Source: Brachyhypopomus gauderio
Taxonomy: Eukaryota > Chordata > Actinopteri > Gymnotiformes > Hypopomidae
Length of the DNA: 64,000 nucleotides
Direction of reading: 5' to 3'
Assembly (NCBI RefSeq): GCF_052324685.1
Contig: NC_135212.1
Span: 19,947,048-20,011,047 of the forward strand
Below are positions 1 to 11,949 of this stretch, piece by piece. The position numbers and the translations under genes are program-made. Numbering within the stretch: position 1 is the first letter of the stretch; each line of letters starts with the position of its first letter. The notes under the pieces are model-generated. The model searched no databases. It saw only the letters and a program-made list of their open reading frames with translations, and was not told where the DNA came from.

Positions 1-700
1 AGTTCACTAAAATTTTAAAAAGCTCGCGCTGGTGAGCATGCTTAATGTAGTTATTATACAGTGTACATTTGCAATATCTACAGACCATTTAGCAATTAAT
101 TATAACCTTTGTATAAACTTTTATGGTAAAACTTAGTTTACATGCTACTGTGAATCAGAACCCCCGCGTTCCGCCATGTTTGAAAACGCTGGAAGCTTGT
201 GGGGTGGGCGTGGCTTGGTCCCAGAGGCGGTCTCAGAGCTCTGTGTCAGTCCGGAATCAGTGACCAATGGAGATTGCAGAGGAACGCCTTCATCTAAGCC
301 CCTCCCACACGTGAAATGTGTTCCAAAAGTCAGAAGCAAAAAACGAAGCAGAAGCAGAGATTCCAGAAGCAAAATACCTTACTGGGAAAATCCAAAAAAA
401 ACTAAAACAATGGAACCAAAAACTTGTCAAAATGCAAACGAAAATAAGTTTCAAATAACCAATTATATTAAAAAAATATACTTTTGATATATTTTTTCTG
501 TTTTGCATTCATGACATATACTTTCTGCTCTTGGATTTACTTTTGCTTTTGTGGAACTATTGAAACAAAAATCACTCCATAAAACACATAAATAAATGCT
601 ATTTTGCATTCATTTTTTCAATTATTTTGCCATTACCAATTTAGTAGCTGCAGTACGCTTGTATTCATATTTTCCTGTTTTAAAATGTATTACTGTAATT
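1..700. other. Upstream intergenic DNA, no gene recognised
   Basis: This AT-rich stretch precedes the SIAE promoter. Short open frames occur on both strands, but none resembles a known protein or carries splice sites that join to a neighbour. A purine-rich patch near 340-420 is low complexity. I see no structural RNA or recognisable mobile element here. Confidence 0.5.
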
Positions 701-714
701 GGGTACTTCCGTGT

Positions 715-801
715 TAGCTCCGCCCACCCAGCGTGTGACGTGGTGCCCACGCGCGAGGTCAGACACTGTCAACGCTTCCTTGTGTTTAGGGACGTAGGAC
801 G
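715..801 (+). promoter_or_regulatory. Probable SIAE proximal promoter
   Basis: A short GC-rich island lies directly upstream of the first SIAE codon. It contains a GC-box-like CCGCCCAC (720-727), a TGACG half-CRE (736-740) and a CACGCGCG patch, with no obvious TATA box. This suits a housekeeping promoter. The transcription start is inferred only. Confidence 0.5.
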
Positions 802-3800
802 ATGCACGCTCGCGTTTGTGTTTCTCTCATTATTTGCGTCTTTGCACCAGTTTCATTTGGTAAGTTTCAGTCTGTCGCTGCAGTGGGTGTAAAAGAAAAC
901 AATTCTCACCTCCTGCAGGGAAGAGAAATTGGTGTCGGACTGCACTGCACATTTGATGAATGTTTAGATTAGGTTTTTATATTGTTTGTATTCATCCATC
1001 CATCCATCCATTATCTACTGCTTATCCGGAGCCGGGTCGCGGAGGTAGCAGTCTGAGCAGGGAAACCCAAGGGTCTTCCTCGGGGCCTCCTCCCCGGGGG
1101 ACATGCCTGGAACACCTCCCTAGGAAGGCGTCCAGGGGGCATCCGAAACAGGTGCCACACCGGTCGATTTACGTTCCTACTCTCGCCTATGGTAATGAGC
1201 TTTGGGTAATGACCGAAAGAACGAGATCGCGGATACAAGCGGCCGAAATGAGTTTGTATTCATATTTATAACAATTTGAATTCCTACCTTAATGACAGTA
1301 ACCGGCTTTTATTGTTAAAGCCTCTTTAACACACTGCTTTTAAAAACTCCAGTTATATTCTAAATTAATCTAAAGGTGTCACTTGATTATTCAAAACTGC
1401 ATTAGTAGCCTCGATTTTGTATAAAGACTGCACCTCAACTAATTTAACTAGTCTTGTTAACTAGCTATTTTACGTAGATTATCAACAAATTGAAGCCCGT
1501 TTCCATCATGCGGGGTCACTCATCCAAACCACATGCATGCATGGAAGTATGGACCTTGGTAAAGCAAACAAACCACTGCAAAAACGGTTACTTATTTGTT
1601 ATTTATTTGATTTTAATCGCAGTGTAAACACCACACGGGAGGACTGGTCTTCATTTGACTAACTCTTTGTGTATGTACATGCATCTTTCAGGAAATGATT
1701 TCCGCTTCGCGTCCTACTATGGGGACCACATGGTTCTGCAGAGAGCTCCAGAGAGGGCCGTTGTGTGGGGATATGCCACAGTTGGAGCTAAAGTCGAGCT
1801 CTCTCTATCAGGACCAAAATATAACCTAGTAAACTCTATCCATGTTATTAGTGGTGAGTAACAATGACTGACAATTAGCACACTTACAAACAGCACATTA
1901 GAATAGCCTATATGTTTTACAGTTTGTACTATGATGTACTATTTAAGCTGGAGACTCTGAAAATGGGATTTTACCAATATTTCATTTTAACTCATGCATA
2001 TAGTTCACTCCCACAGGTGTTTGGACAGTGAGCCTTGAGCCAGTACCAGCCGGCGGTCCCTATAACCTGACTGCTGTCCAGAGAGGAAGTACTATTAGTG
2101 AGATCGTGCTCACAGACATACTGTTCGGAGATGTATGGTTATGTGGAGGACAGAGCAACATGGCCTTCACACTTGCTCAGGTAACAAGCACTTCTATTTC
2201 TTCATTCTGCATTTCTTTATATCTCATAAAGGGTAAGACCATAATTCAGTGCACAGCCGGACGAAGGCATACTTGAATTATGCAGCCGCTTAGGGCCCAC
2301 ACGCCACCAGGGGGCCCCCAAGAGCACCAAAATGATGAAGCATTTAGTGCTGAGGTGGTGGTATGTGGGACCCCAAATGAAATTCTGCTTAGGACCCCAT
2401 AAAAGCTTGGGCTGGCCCTGATTAAGTGTAACGGGGAGGAAAGTTGATTCAGTGCATTATTTAACCGGTGGTTTCTATTGGGTCGTTGTGCTCTTTGAGA
2501 TGACAGTTGATGACCGGCTCAGACTGGATTCCTTTGGTCCTCTTGCAGGTGTATAATGCCTCTGAGGAGTTGGCCATGGCTTCCAGCTTCCCTGATGTGA
2601 GGATCTTCCAGGCTGCCCTGGAGCAGAGCACCGTTGAGCTGAACGACCTCGCTGGGGTGGAGGTTCCGTGGTCCAGGCCTAATCCAGGTATACAGCAGGC
2701 TTATGGGGTTTGTGAGATGTCCTTAGTTTAAGAGGTGTTATGTGTAGTGGAGACAGCTAAACGCCATTTCACTGTGACACCCAAAATGGAATCCTTTCCC
2801 ACTGAACTGAGAAACTGACTCACATCTCTTTGGTTGCATGTAAATTTAAAGACTGATTCTTTACACAGCAACAGGCCCCAAAGGACCCACATCCATAGTG
2901 GTGTTTACCTCCCAAAAGCATACAATGCTGACCTTATGATCTCCTGAGCTTGGGAGAGAGGCCATCTAAGAGAGGCTGGTCAAAACCAACCTTCGTCGAA
3001 GGACACTGGGACCACAGTCAGGAAGGACCATAAAACTCTAAATTCCAACCTTATCTGATCTCCCACAGTTTAAACCCACTCTATGTCCTGTGTTATAATC
3101 CAGAGCTGAAGATACAAATATTTCAGAGATCTCTGTAACTCCAAATCTGAACTGTACACAGAATTGGGATTCAGCCTACAGGAACCAGCTCGGCGAATGC
3201 AGTCTAGAGACACCGAACTTGACTACCTTCCATACAAGGAAAGATTAATTATTCTTGAAACCAGTATTCAGCATTCCAGCCTTAAGAACAAAGGACCACA
3301 AGACCATTTAAATGTGAACACTGTGCCATGTGGTTGATATAAAGACACAACTTATGATCTTTCATGTATTCAGTATTAAGTGATCTTATTAGAATACGTG
3401 TTACTGTATAAACACACCACATTGATGCATATCTATGTATTAGTTTGTATGTTACTCATCGAATGTAATCATTCTCATGTGTACGTATGTGACCTCACAT
3501 TTATGCCTGTCTGTGCATTATGTCATTTGTTGTCCAAAAGTGGAAATTGAGAATGGCTCAAGGTGTAGACTAATAGAACCAAGTTAGTTCTTGTTTAGGC
3601 AGAGTATGTAAGACAATTTATTTAGGATTAGTTCACTTTGTCTTCGAATTGTGTTAATCTGTCTTCTTTGGTTAAGTCATTAACTAGACCTGGAAAGACG
3701 GGCACTCCTCGCTCTCCCCCTCTCGCTCTCTCTCTCTCTCTTTCTCTCCCCTGTCTGGGCAGAGGTCATGAATATTCATTAATAAAGGCCAATGGTCAAT

Positions 3801-6800
3801 GGCCTGATGAACATGAAAGCGCCTTACAATTACGCCCCTAAAACTTGTTTTAAAAGCTCTAGCTCGAAGCGAAACAATGAGCTTGGCAGCCTGGTAATTT
3901 GGGAAGACTTGGAGAACTTCGCCAGAGTCGCCGAGACTCAAAGACTCGAACACGCCAAACCATCGCGACTGTTCGCTGGACTCACGCCGAACACCGCAGT
4001 GTCCAGAAGAGCGATGCCAAGAAACCGCAACTAACGCTCTCACCGAGTCCAACAGAAGATTCTTCTTTATTTTCTTTTATTTTCTTTATTCTACGTTTCG
4101 TCGTCAAAAGTACTTTTATTTCGTCTAGTCGTTCAAGTCAAGCTCATCTTCTTTCTCAGTCAAGTCATCTGCACAAGTTTGTCTGCGCCCTCAAGCTTCG
4201 ACTGTGACGTCACCGCTAAGCCTCCGCGACCCGAGCCGTCTCACGTGACCTGCTCCGCAGACCTTAGCCGCCTCAAGAAACGAACCGTGAACGCGCACCG
4301 GTTGGTCCGCGTAACCACGTCTCTCCTTCGAAGTAAGACGCTCAGTTCATATGCTGTTTTGGGGTTGCCAGCTGCTATTTCTCCCGGAGTCCAAAATAGT
4401 AAATACTGTTACCATTAACCTGCCCAAACTTCCTCTTTCTTCTTTTCTATTCTCTCACTAAAGACCTCGTGTCCGTCCCTGGGTCCTACGCTAGTTAGGC
4501 AAGCCTTAGGATAGTTAAATAAATAAATCTCATGATCCGACAGTTGTTTATCACTCGCTATTGTTGTTTAATTTTATATTCTTTGTTGTTCACTATTATA
4601 TCCCTGGTTTAAATGAGTAGATTCACATATAGGTTTAGTTTCAATTTGAGCCAAATCATTCATATGCTTTGTATCAATTGTAATATTAACCATTTAATAA
4701 ATGTGGACATTTATTCATCTGGTCACGGTGGTAAATGCATATTTTGGTCGATGGTATTAGGTCACTGCGCGGAACCAGAACTTAACCCTTTAGTAATGAG
4801 ACTGATCAAACCATATTCCACCTAACTCCGTTATCACAATACTGGTTCCTGAGCAATCAGGATGGTGCCCCGTTCATAATCCATAAAATAACATATGTAT
4901 CCGCTACATATGCAAACATTACTGTTTACAGTCAGCTACTTAGAATTTGCATGCACTTAATCTTGTATGCATATGTGCATTATTTATGCTGAATATTTCC
5001 CTATGCACATGCTAAGTCAGGATGCTGATACTCACGTATAGTTCATCTGCATAATCTGTTGTCAGGACACATTTTGCATCCGCATAAGCTACAAATCTGC
5101 TTAGTCATGCGAATTTGATTTGTGCACAACGTGTGTACAGGGCAGGGAACTACAAATGTATTTATGCTTACTGTGTGTAATATCTATATGGCTTCATTTA
5201 AAATACATGATTGTAGAGCTGCTCGGAGGAAAGGATTTCACCCACTTCTCAGCCGTTTGCTGGCTGTTTGGCCGCTACCTCTACGAGACCATGAAGTTCC
5301 CGATAGGTTTAGTGGAGTCCTGCTGGAATGGAACCCCTATAGAGGCCTGGTCCTCCCCAAGGGTGCTACACAAGTGTGGGCTACAGACATCTGGTGACAG
5401 GTAAAATTCCTCCTGCATGCGTCTTCTAAGAGGCCCTTATTCATCATCCATCACTGAGATGTTTAAAGAAAAGGCTAAATTATGTACACCATGCAAAGAT
5501 TGCTGGTTGACTCCAGTAATTGCTGGTAATTACTCTTGGTCCAGTGTACTTTTATGTCTGATTCTATTCATTTTATGTCTATGGCACTGCCGTGAAGTCA
5601 TCTTTGGGATAACCAGTGGACCAATGGAGTGTTATGGAATGCCATGATCCACCCCTTCCTTAAAATGACCATTAAAGGAGTTATATGGTATCAAGGTGAG
5701 GACACTATGTTCAGTGCTCCCAAGATGAATCTCAGTTCGGGCATTCAGTAGTTTGTCATTTTCACCAATGTAATGATTCTTATGTATAGGAAGTGAACGG
5801 TGGTGTAAGAATGGTGGTTTTCTTAGGTGAAGCAAACACGCTGTACAATCAAGCTAAGTACTCGTGCACGTTCCCTGCACTGATTGATGACTGGAGAGAG
5901 ATGTTCCATGCAGGCTCTGAAGGACAGACTGCACAAGTCTTCCCCTTCGGATTTGTACAGGTACAGAATCTATTATTTGTTTACAGGACAGTATTAAGCT
6001 TGTCACAGTACTATAATTTTGACTCCATTACCAGTAACATATAATTTCACAATTTTCAATACAAAAACAATTCCTTGGAGTAACTACTTTAAAAAATAGT
6101 CCCTCCATTGTTTAAACAAAATGTTTATTGCATTGCCAGTTTTTTTTATTTTAAAGTGAAACCTTGCTAAATAAAGCTAGCCAAATAAACCTGGCTAAAG
6201 AAATGATCATACAATGAACTAAATACTTCAAATATCCTTCTTTTGTAATTGCATTAGGGAGTTTCTTTGCATGTTTAAGATTCTTGGCTAGGAACGCCAA
6301 TGTATAATGGTCTTTGCAGATTGTGTTGGTCTGTCTCGCACAGAGGTAATGGTAGCCTGACTGGGTGTATTGAACAAGCCTCATGCAACTCTAGACAATA
6401 TTTATCATAAACAAGAGGCCGTAAACCAGTGGAGCAGCAGAGGCACCTCATGCCTCTTTGGGCGTCAGGAGCGCGGCACTGCCAAGTTGTTTTCACATGA
6501 GCTCTTTTCATAACAGTCATAACATAACACCATTGATTTGCTCAGTCTTCTACGACTTTGAAGGTCAGCTCAACATCAACATTGCTGCCTAATTACAAAA
6601 CCAACAGGAATGTTCCAGCATGCCCGTCCTGCTGATCTCATTCCCTTTCAAATGTTTCGCTAAGATGTGGTGCGTTCCTGTTGTAGAGTAGCTATACAGT
6701 ATACAGTTATGCAGACTAGCTACTGCAGAGAAGAGATTAGCTAGCTAGATTGACACATGTTGAAGCTTTATGAACATGAAACCCATATAAGCATTCATCA

Positions 6801-9120
6801 ACTTTAATGTTCTTCATTTGTGTTGGGTGCCCCCAGCTGTGTACCTATAAGAAAACCTCACAAGATGGATTCCCAGAGATTCGGTGGCACCAGACGGCAG
6901 ACTATGGCTTTGTCCCTAATGAGCGCATGGAGAAAACCTTCATGGCTGTTGCTATGGACTTACCAGATGAGACTTCACCTTGGGGCAGGTACAGACAAAT
7001 ACACAGGGTCAGAGGACAGATGAGAATGTAAGGTGTGTAATAAAGTGCTTTAACAGCCTTTTAGTGGCTCTGGGATTGTTTTTAACTGTTTGTTAAAATA
7101 AATATCATATACACTCACCAGACACTTTATTAGGTACAACTTGTTAGTATTGGGTTGGACCTCCTTTTGCTTTCAGAAGATTAATCGTGGAAAGATTCAT
7201 CGAGGTACTGAAAACATTACTGCAGATTTGTCGGCTGCACATCAAATCAAATATATTTATATAGTGCTTTTCACAACACATGTTGTCACAAAGCACTTTA
7301 CAGGATTTACAAGGTTAACAATACTATGGGTCCAAATCCCTAATGAGCAAGCCAAAGGCGACAGTGGCAAAGAAAAACTCCCTATAGGGTGGGGATTAGG
7401 AAGAAACCTTGGGAGGACAAGACTCAAAAGGGAATCCATCCTCCATTGGGCGGCCCGTTAACACACAAATTACACCACATCCCAAAGGTGCTCTATTGGA
7501 TTGAGGTCTGGTGACTGTGGAGACCATTCGAGTACAGTGAAATCAGTCTGAGATGATTCGCATTTTATGACATGGTGCGTTATCCATGATGGAAGTAGCC
7601 ATCAGAAGATGGGTACACTGTGGTCATAAAAGGATGAACATGGTCAGCAAAAATACTCAGGTAGGCTGTGGCATTGACACGATGCTCAACTGGTACTAAT
7701 GGGCCCTAAGTGTGCCAGGTAAATATCCCCCACACCATTTTACCACCACCACCACCAGCCTGAACAGTTGATACAAGGCAGGATGGATCCATGCTTTCAT
7801 GTTGTTGACGACAAATTCTGACCCTACCATGCGAATGGCGCAGCAGTATGTAAATTGTAGCCTCATTTTCCTGTTCTTAGCTGATAGGAGTGGCACCCAG
7901 TGTGGTCTTCTGCTGCTGTAGCCCATCCTCCTCAAGGTTCGACGTGTTGTACATTCAGAGATGCTCTTCTGCATGCCTCCGTTGTAATGACTATCATTAC
8001 AATTCTATCAGCTCGAACCAGTCTGGCCATTCTTCTCTGACCTCAGGCTTCAACAAGGTATTTGCGCCCACAGAACTGCAGCTCACTGGATTTTTTTTTC
8101 TTCTGACCATTCTCTGTAATCCCTAGAGATGGTTGTGCATAGAAATCCCAGTAGATCAGCAGTTTCTGAAATACTCAGACCAGCCCGTCTGACACCAACA
8201 ACCATGCCACATTCATGCTCGGTTTGAACTGCAGCAGATCGTCTTGGCCATGTCTACATGCCTAAATGCATTGAGTTGCTACCATGTGATTTGACATTTG
8301 CATTAATGAGCAGTTGGACAGGTGTACCCAATAAAATGACCGGTGAATGTAATTTGATTAACAAATAGCTAATAATTAGAACCTTTATAATATTGCTAAT
8401 CTTAATATGTAAAGCATGCTGAGATTTCCTTTCATGCATATGTATGTGTCTAGTATTCACCCACGGGATAAACAGGATGTGGCATATAGGCTGGTGCTGG
8501 GAGCGCGAGCTGTTGCCTATGGGGAGAAAAACGTCTCCTTCCAGGGCCCCTTCCCCCAACACACCCTCATCATTAAGACCTTCGTAAACATTACCTTCGA
8601 TCAAAACATCACAGCCAGCCTCTCCAACGATACTTTTGAGGTAAGAATCGTCACTGGGTGCATTTCTTTTGTAAGAATGTTATATTTCATTATTCGCATA
8701 ACCGGTTCATTGACACTGCTGTGGTCATGAGCCTCAAGTCAAGCTCACCCTCAAGTTGACGATAAACTTTCAAGTTGACACTGCGCACTAATCCCTGTCT
8801 TGTTCCTTTATTTGTTTTTGTGTTTTGGTGGTTTTCTGTCTCCATCATAGATCTGTTGCTCGCAGGAGAAGAAGCTGTGTACTGCAGGTTCCAAATGGCT
8901 CCCGGCCCCAATGCATGAATGGGGCACCAATTATGTCCTGGTATCGATAGCGAAGTGTCCTGTTGACTATGTAGCTGCTGTGCGCTATGCTTGGAGTGAC
9001 TGGCCCTGTGCCTTTAAAGCATGTGCCATCTACACTGCAGATGGAGTCTTACCAGCACCCTTGTTCCTGCTCAACCGTTGGCCAGAAAACAGCTTACAAA
9101 GAGTTTATAATAATATATAA
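802..9120 (+). CDS. SIAE: Sialic acid acetylesterase (10 coding exons)
   Basis: This esterase removes O-acetyl groups from sialic acids; mammalian SIAE occurs as secreted/lysosomal and cytosolic forms. Exons: 802-859, 1692-1853, 2017-2180, 2549-2687, 5217-5400, 5598-5695, 5827-5960, 6837-6988, 8454-8640, 8851-9120. All joins are GT-AG, phases match, and the product is 515 aa (human protein is about 523 aa). Residues 1-20 are hydrophobic and look like a signal peptide, supporting the ATG at 802. The nucleophile motif CGGQSNM places the likely catalytic Ser near residue 120. Other family blocks are FSAVCWLFGRYL, WNAMIHP, KGVIWYQGEAN and the C-terminal YAWSDWPC. Exon 6 begins at 5598 after a weak AAG acceptor, but phase and protein continuity support it. 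There is no sign of pseudogenisation. The assignment is by recognition of the protein. Confidence 0.93.
984..1263 (-). mobile_element. LINE (RTE-like) 3' fragment with an internal inversion and target-site duplication
   Basis: The left part (996 to about 1165) is the 3' end of a LINE on the minus strand. It starts with a CCAT repeat, and its minus-strand translation includes RMPPGRLPREVF, a C-terminal block typical of fish RTE-type reverse transcriptases. The right part (about 1170-1251) is plus-strand sequence from an upstream piece of the same protein (AYGNELWVMTERTRSRIQAA). The 12-base word GTTTGTATTCAT occurs at 984-995 and 1252-1263 and behaves as a target-site duplication. It lies in SIAE intron 1. 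Confidence 0.75.
2230..2440. repeat. Possible interspersed repeat in SIAE intron 3
   Basis: This segment has GGGCCC-rich phrases (GCTTAGGGCCC, ACCAGGGGGCCCCC, TTAGGACCCCATAAAAGC) that differ from the surrounding intron and resemble dispersed fish repeats. No terminal repeat or coding content was found, so the class is unknown. Confidence 0.3.
2740..4900. mobile_element. Long unclassified insert in SIAE intron 4, possibly LTR-derived
   Basis: Intron 4 (2688-5216) is much longer than its neighbours. Its middle is unlike ordinary intron: a pyrimidine (CT) run at 3717-3748, a CG-containing stretch at 3850-4350, then AT-rich DNA with an AATAAATAAAT polyadenylation-like signal near 4518-4530. This order resembles the U3/R/U5 organisation of a long solo LTR. 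I could not fix TG...CA ends or a target duplication and found no gag or pol coding, so the class is a guess. Confidence 0.3.
5961..6836. other. SIAE intron 7, no feature recognised
   Basis: This 876-base intron separates exons 7 and 8. It holds short open frames on both strands, none of which looks coding, and no repeat I can name. Confidence 0.5.
7113..8350 (-). mobile_element. Decayed Tc1-like DNA transposon in SIAE intron 8
   Basis: The ends are near-perfect inverted copies of a CACTCACCxGxCACTTTATTAGGTACA-type terminus at about 7113-7140 and 8319-8349. The minus strand keeps scattered transposase blocks, including TTRRTLRRMGYSSRRPHWVP and KNRKMRLQ near 7850-7960, then a match to the Tc1 catalytic-domain region near 7700-7800. 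Stops and frameshifts interrupt every frame, so it is inactive. A separate repeat (7242-7462) is inserted inside it. Confidence 0.85.
7242..7462 (+). repeat. Teleost interspersed repeat nested in the Tc1-like element
   Basis: This block interrupts the Tc1-like element. It carries phrases common in fish dispersed repeats (TATAGTGCTTTTCACAA, AAAGCACTTTACAG, GACAGTGGCAAAGAAAAACT, GAAGAAACCTTGGGAGGA). A second, inverted copy of the distal half lies in CLASRP intron 1 (12758-12850), confirming a dispersed family. The class (SINE or other non-autonomous element) is not determined. Confidence 0.7.
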
Positions 9121-9377
9121 TATTATTATTATATATGTAATATAATAATAATGCAAGCAATGTCATTAAGACTTATGCTTTCAGTCTGTATATCTGTGAA
9201 TTAAATCAGTGAAAGTATGTAGCAACAGGACAGATGCTTGTAAATTTGTAGGGTGGTTTGCGCTAAATAACCACCAGGTGGTGGTATTGTCAAATCATTT
9301 GATTAGACACATCGTCTCCATACCACATATTGCATTTTGTTGAACATTGAGTCAGACTTCTTAGAAGGAAGAAACAG

Positions 9378-9383
9378 AATAAA
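9378..9383 (+). terminator. Candidate SIAE polyadenylation signal
   Basis: AATAAA lies 258 bases after the SIAE stop codon and is the first canonical hexamer I see downstream. An AT-rich palindromic patch (9111-9150) comes between. Use of the signal is inferred. Confidence 0.5.
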
Positions 9384-9519
9384 TGTCAATAATTTTTAGT
9401 TTAAAAATTTTTTTAAATATTAACATTGAATGATATTTTCTTTTTCACTTTCCAAATCAATTGTATGCTATTCTCCAGCTATACTGATAGTATTTCATTT
9501 AACAACAGTAGCAGACTCA

Positions 9520-9995
9520 CTAGTCACCATAAATTACAAATGCTAATAAAGAGGTCAGATTTGCCGCACATATGACCAGGGTGCTCTTGTGTTCTTTGTA
9601 AATGTTATATACACAAGGTTCCTCTTTGAGGCCTGTGGTCTGGCATTTCAGTTTCTCCTGAGGAGCTTCAGGCTTGGGTGGAGACCCTGCCATGCTAGGG
9701 GCATGCCTCTCACCCCCGGAGAAGAGAACCGCTAAAAGGGGGATGGAGCAGGGACATGGCGCCCTGGGAAGTACCCCAAGTGACCACAATGACGCAGAGG
9801 GACTGTACACCAAGACCTCATATGATTCAGTGCCTCGCCCTTCACATTGAACTCAGATACACCCTTGAGCAGGACCATGTTGGTAGTCTTGTTCTGTCCT
9901 GCAGAAGGTGTGAATGAGATCCATCAAACCCTCCTTGTCATTTCTGAGGACTTGGATTCTAGTTATGTAAACAGCCAGCTGAACGGTGACAGGGA
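9520..9995 (-). pseudogene. Minus-strand relic of an unrecognised coding sequence
   Basis: Read on the minus strand, this intergenic block holds three consecutive protein-like stretches in different frames. The first contains RIQVLRNDKEGLMDLIHTFC (about 9990-9885), the second MVLLKGVSEFNVKGEALNHM (about 9880-9815), and the third is a 97-residue open stretch from 9813 to 9520. The frame changes suggest a decayed gene or retrocopy. I do not recognise the parent and found no poly(A) tail or promoter. Confidence 0.35.
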
Positions 9996-10900
9996 ATTTT
10001 AATTTTTAATTCTGTGTCATTATTTGAGGAAGTAGATTTGTAGATGTGCATTTTTATCTGAAACACTAGAAGAGAGTTGCATTAACATGCTTTTCAACCT
10101 AGCTTTAGGCCTAATGATCAGACAACTTGCTTTCAAGCAAACTATATATACCCATATGCTCCTGGGCACATGGCTGTGCACTGGATGGCTTTGTGTCGTA
10201 CACCATCTTAAGCTGCCTGTCAGGACCACATGCTTTGTACAAGATATGTACCTATTGCTACATATTCAAATTGTAATATGTCCTGCAATCTATTAAAAAT
10301 ACATAATTGAGCCTTTAATGTGAGATGGTCTGCATTATTTTTTACCAAAACTATGCTTGTTGAGTCATCTGAATGTTCTGGTACATCAAAACACCCACAG
10401 AACACACATCTGGAACATCTAATATTGGTCACAGAACACCAAAAAGAAAAAATAAGAGCTGGTTTGAATATTAGTGATTTGCTACAGCAGTTCTGCAAAT
10501 GACAATATTGTGATGATTAACAAACAATATATTGTGCAACCTTGTATTTGTTATTTGTATTTTTCTTATGGCCCAAGGCATATTTGCTTGTTTGTTTAAT
10601 ATATTCAGTGCATTGCAAACTCTGCAGGAGCTTTATACTTAACAAAACGCCCATTTTGTTAAAGGTATCAAATAACACCAAGGGTATTGTTGATTTATCT
10701 TCTTTAAAAATAATCTATGACTCGTGTTTGGAATTTAGCAATACATGTGCTTTATGAACTCGTTGACCAAAGTAATTTATGTGCACGAATGACACGAATG
10801 CCTCGTCAACATGCGTACGCAGAACTTTGAGGTGAAGGGTTGCTGCTTGCTAGATGGCATGGAACAAACCAACATAGCCAGACTGGGAGGTGTGCACGCT
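9996..10900. other. Intergenic DNA between SIAE and CLASRP
   Basis: AT-rich sequence with short open frames on both strands that do not look coding. I see no repeat I can name and no splice-compatible exon. Confidence 0.5.
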
Positions 10901-10914
10901 TGTACCTCGCTAGT

Positions 10915-11029
10915 GGTCTAGCAGCTGTGCACCGGCACGAGCGCGGCGGCGTCATAACTTTGGTCTCGCGCCTGACTCGCGCGGTCGAGCGAAAAAAAAC
11001 TCAAGTGCATTTGTTGTAAACAAAAACAG
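10915..11029 (+). promoter_or_regulatory. CLASRP CpG-rich promoter and probable 5' UTR exon
   Basis: CpG density rises sharply (CGAGCGCGGCGGCGTCA, CTCGCGCGGTCGAGCG) and is followed by a good splice donor, CAG|GTAATT, at 11029/11030. The first coding exon has a strong acceptor (a long C/T tract ending in CTTCAG at 12386). This fits a noncoding first exon ending at 11029 with coding resuming at 12387. There is no clear TATA box. Confidence 0.5.
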
Positions 11030-11089
11030 GTAATTTAACGCGCCGCGCGCCTTCGGGCGGGTTTGTGACTATGTAGTGACTCGTAAGTA

Positions 11090-11760
11090 AATGCCCTAGC
11101 CTAGTCCGCGTCCTGGCTAGTTCACGGTTATGCTAACAGCAGTGTGAACGTTTAGCAGAACCGTTGGTCTTCACTGCCCGTTTGAAACGACCACGCTAGC
11201 TAGCTTAGCGTCAGCTACCATACTATATATGTAGATATTCATGAGGTACTCCAGACGAACACCAGCTGGTGTTGACTATAAAGGTCAGCTATCGGGCTGG
11301 ACTACGCCAGGTAGTCATGTAGCGAGGTTAGCTAGGTTGGGTGGCTATGGTGCAGTTGAGCTAAACCAGCCGTGCTAGCCACAGTGCTAGCTGTCTGGCT
11401 ACCAAATGTGTCCCGAGACATGTTGATTACGGTGTCGGTTGAGGTAGACCGTCGCGCGTGGGTTGTAAAGCTGGTTAATTTATACATGTATCCACCGAGA
11501 CTAGGATAGCTAGTTAACCTAGCATAGCCAGCTAGCTCTAATATTAGCGGACAGCTAACGTGAGCTAGCCTGCTGACGGGCCAGAGACGTGAACTAGCTG
11601 AACTGTTGCTCTCTAGCACAGGCCGCTCGTTTCGTGCGGTAGTTTGAATATAGAGCGGGTTAATGTGATTTGGAGGGTGCAGTGTTTCAAGCCTCCACAG
11701 CTGGACCACCATGTGCAGTGGTTCGTGAGCAAATAAAGAGTTTAGCGCTAGTTTTCCGTG
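11090..11760. other. CTAGC-rich tract in CLASRP intron 1
   Basis: The words GCTAGC, TAGCTAG and GCTAAC recur through this stretch far more than elsewhere, without a fixed repeat period. It lies just downstream of the inferred CLASRP start. Its function is unknown; a similar shorter patch occurs at 58875-58960. Confidence 0.45.
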
Positions 11761-11949
11761 TTACACCTGACATTATTATTGGTCATGTTCTATGTTATTC
11801 AATTTATGTAGCTAAGGAAGTGAATTTCGTAGCTCATTGAGTGTATACACACACACACACTAATCACTCCCTTTTTTGTTGATTGTTGCAGATACGTTTT
11901 CTACCACTATGCACCCCGTTAGCCATCTCACATAGACGTTCTTCATTAT

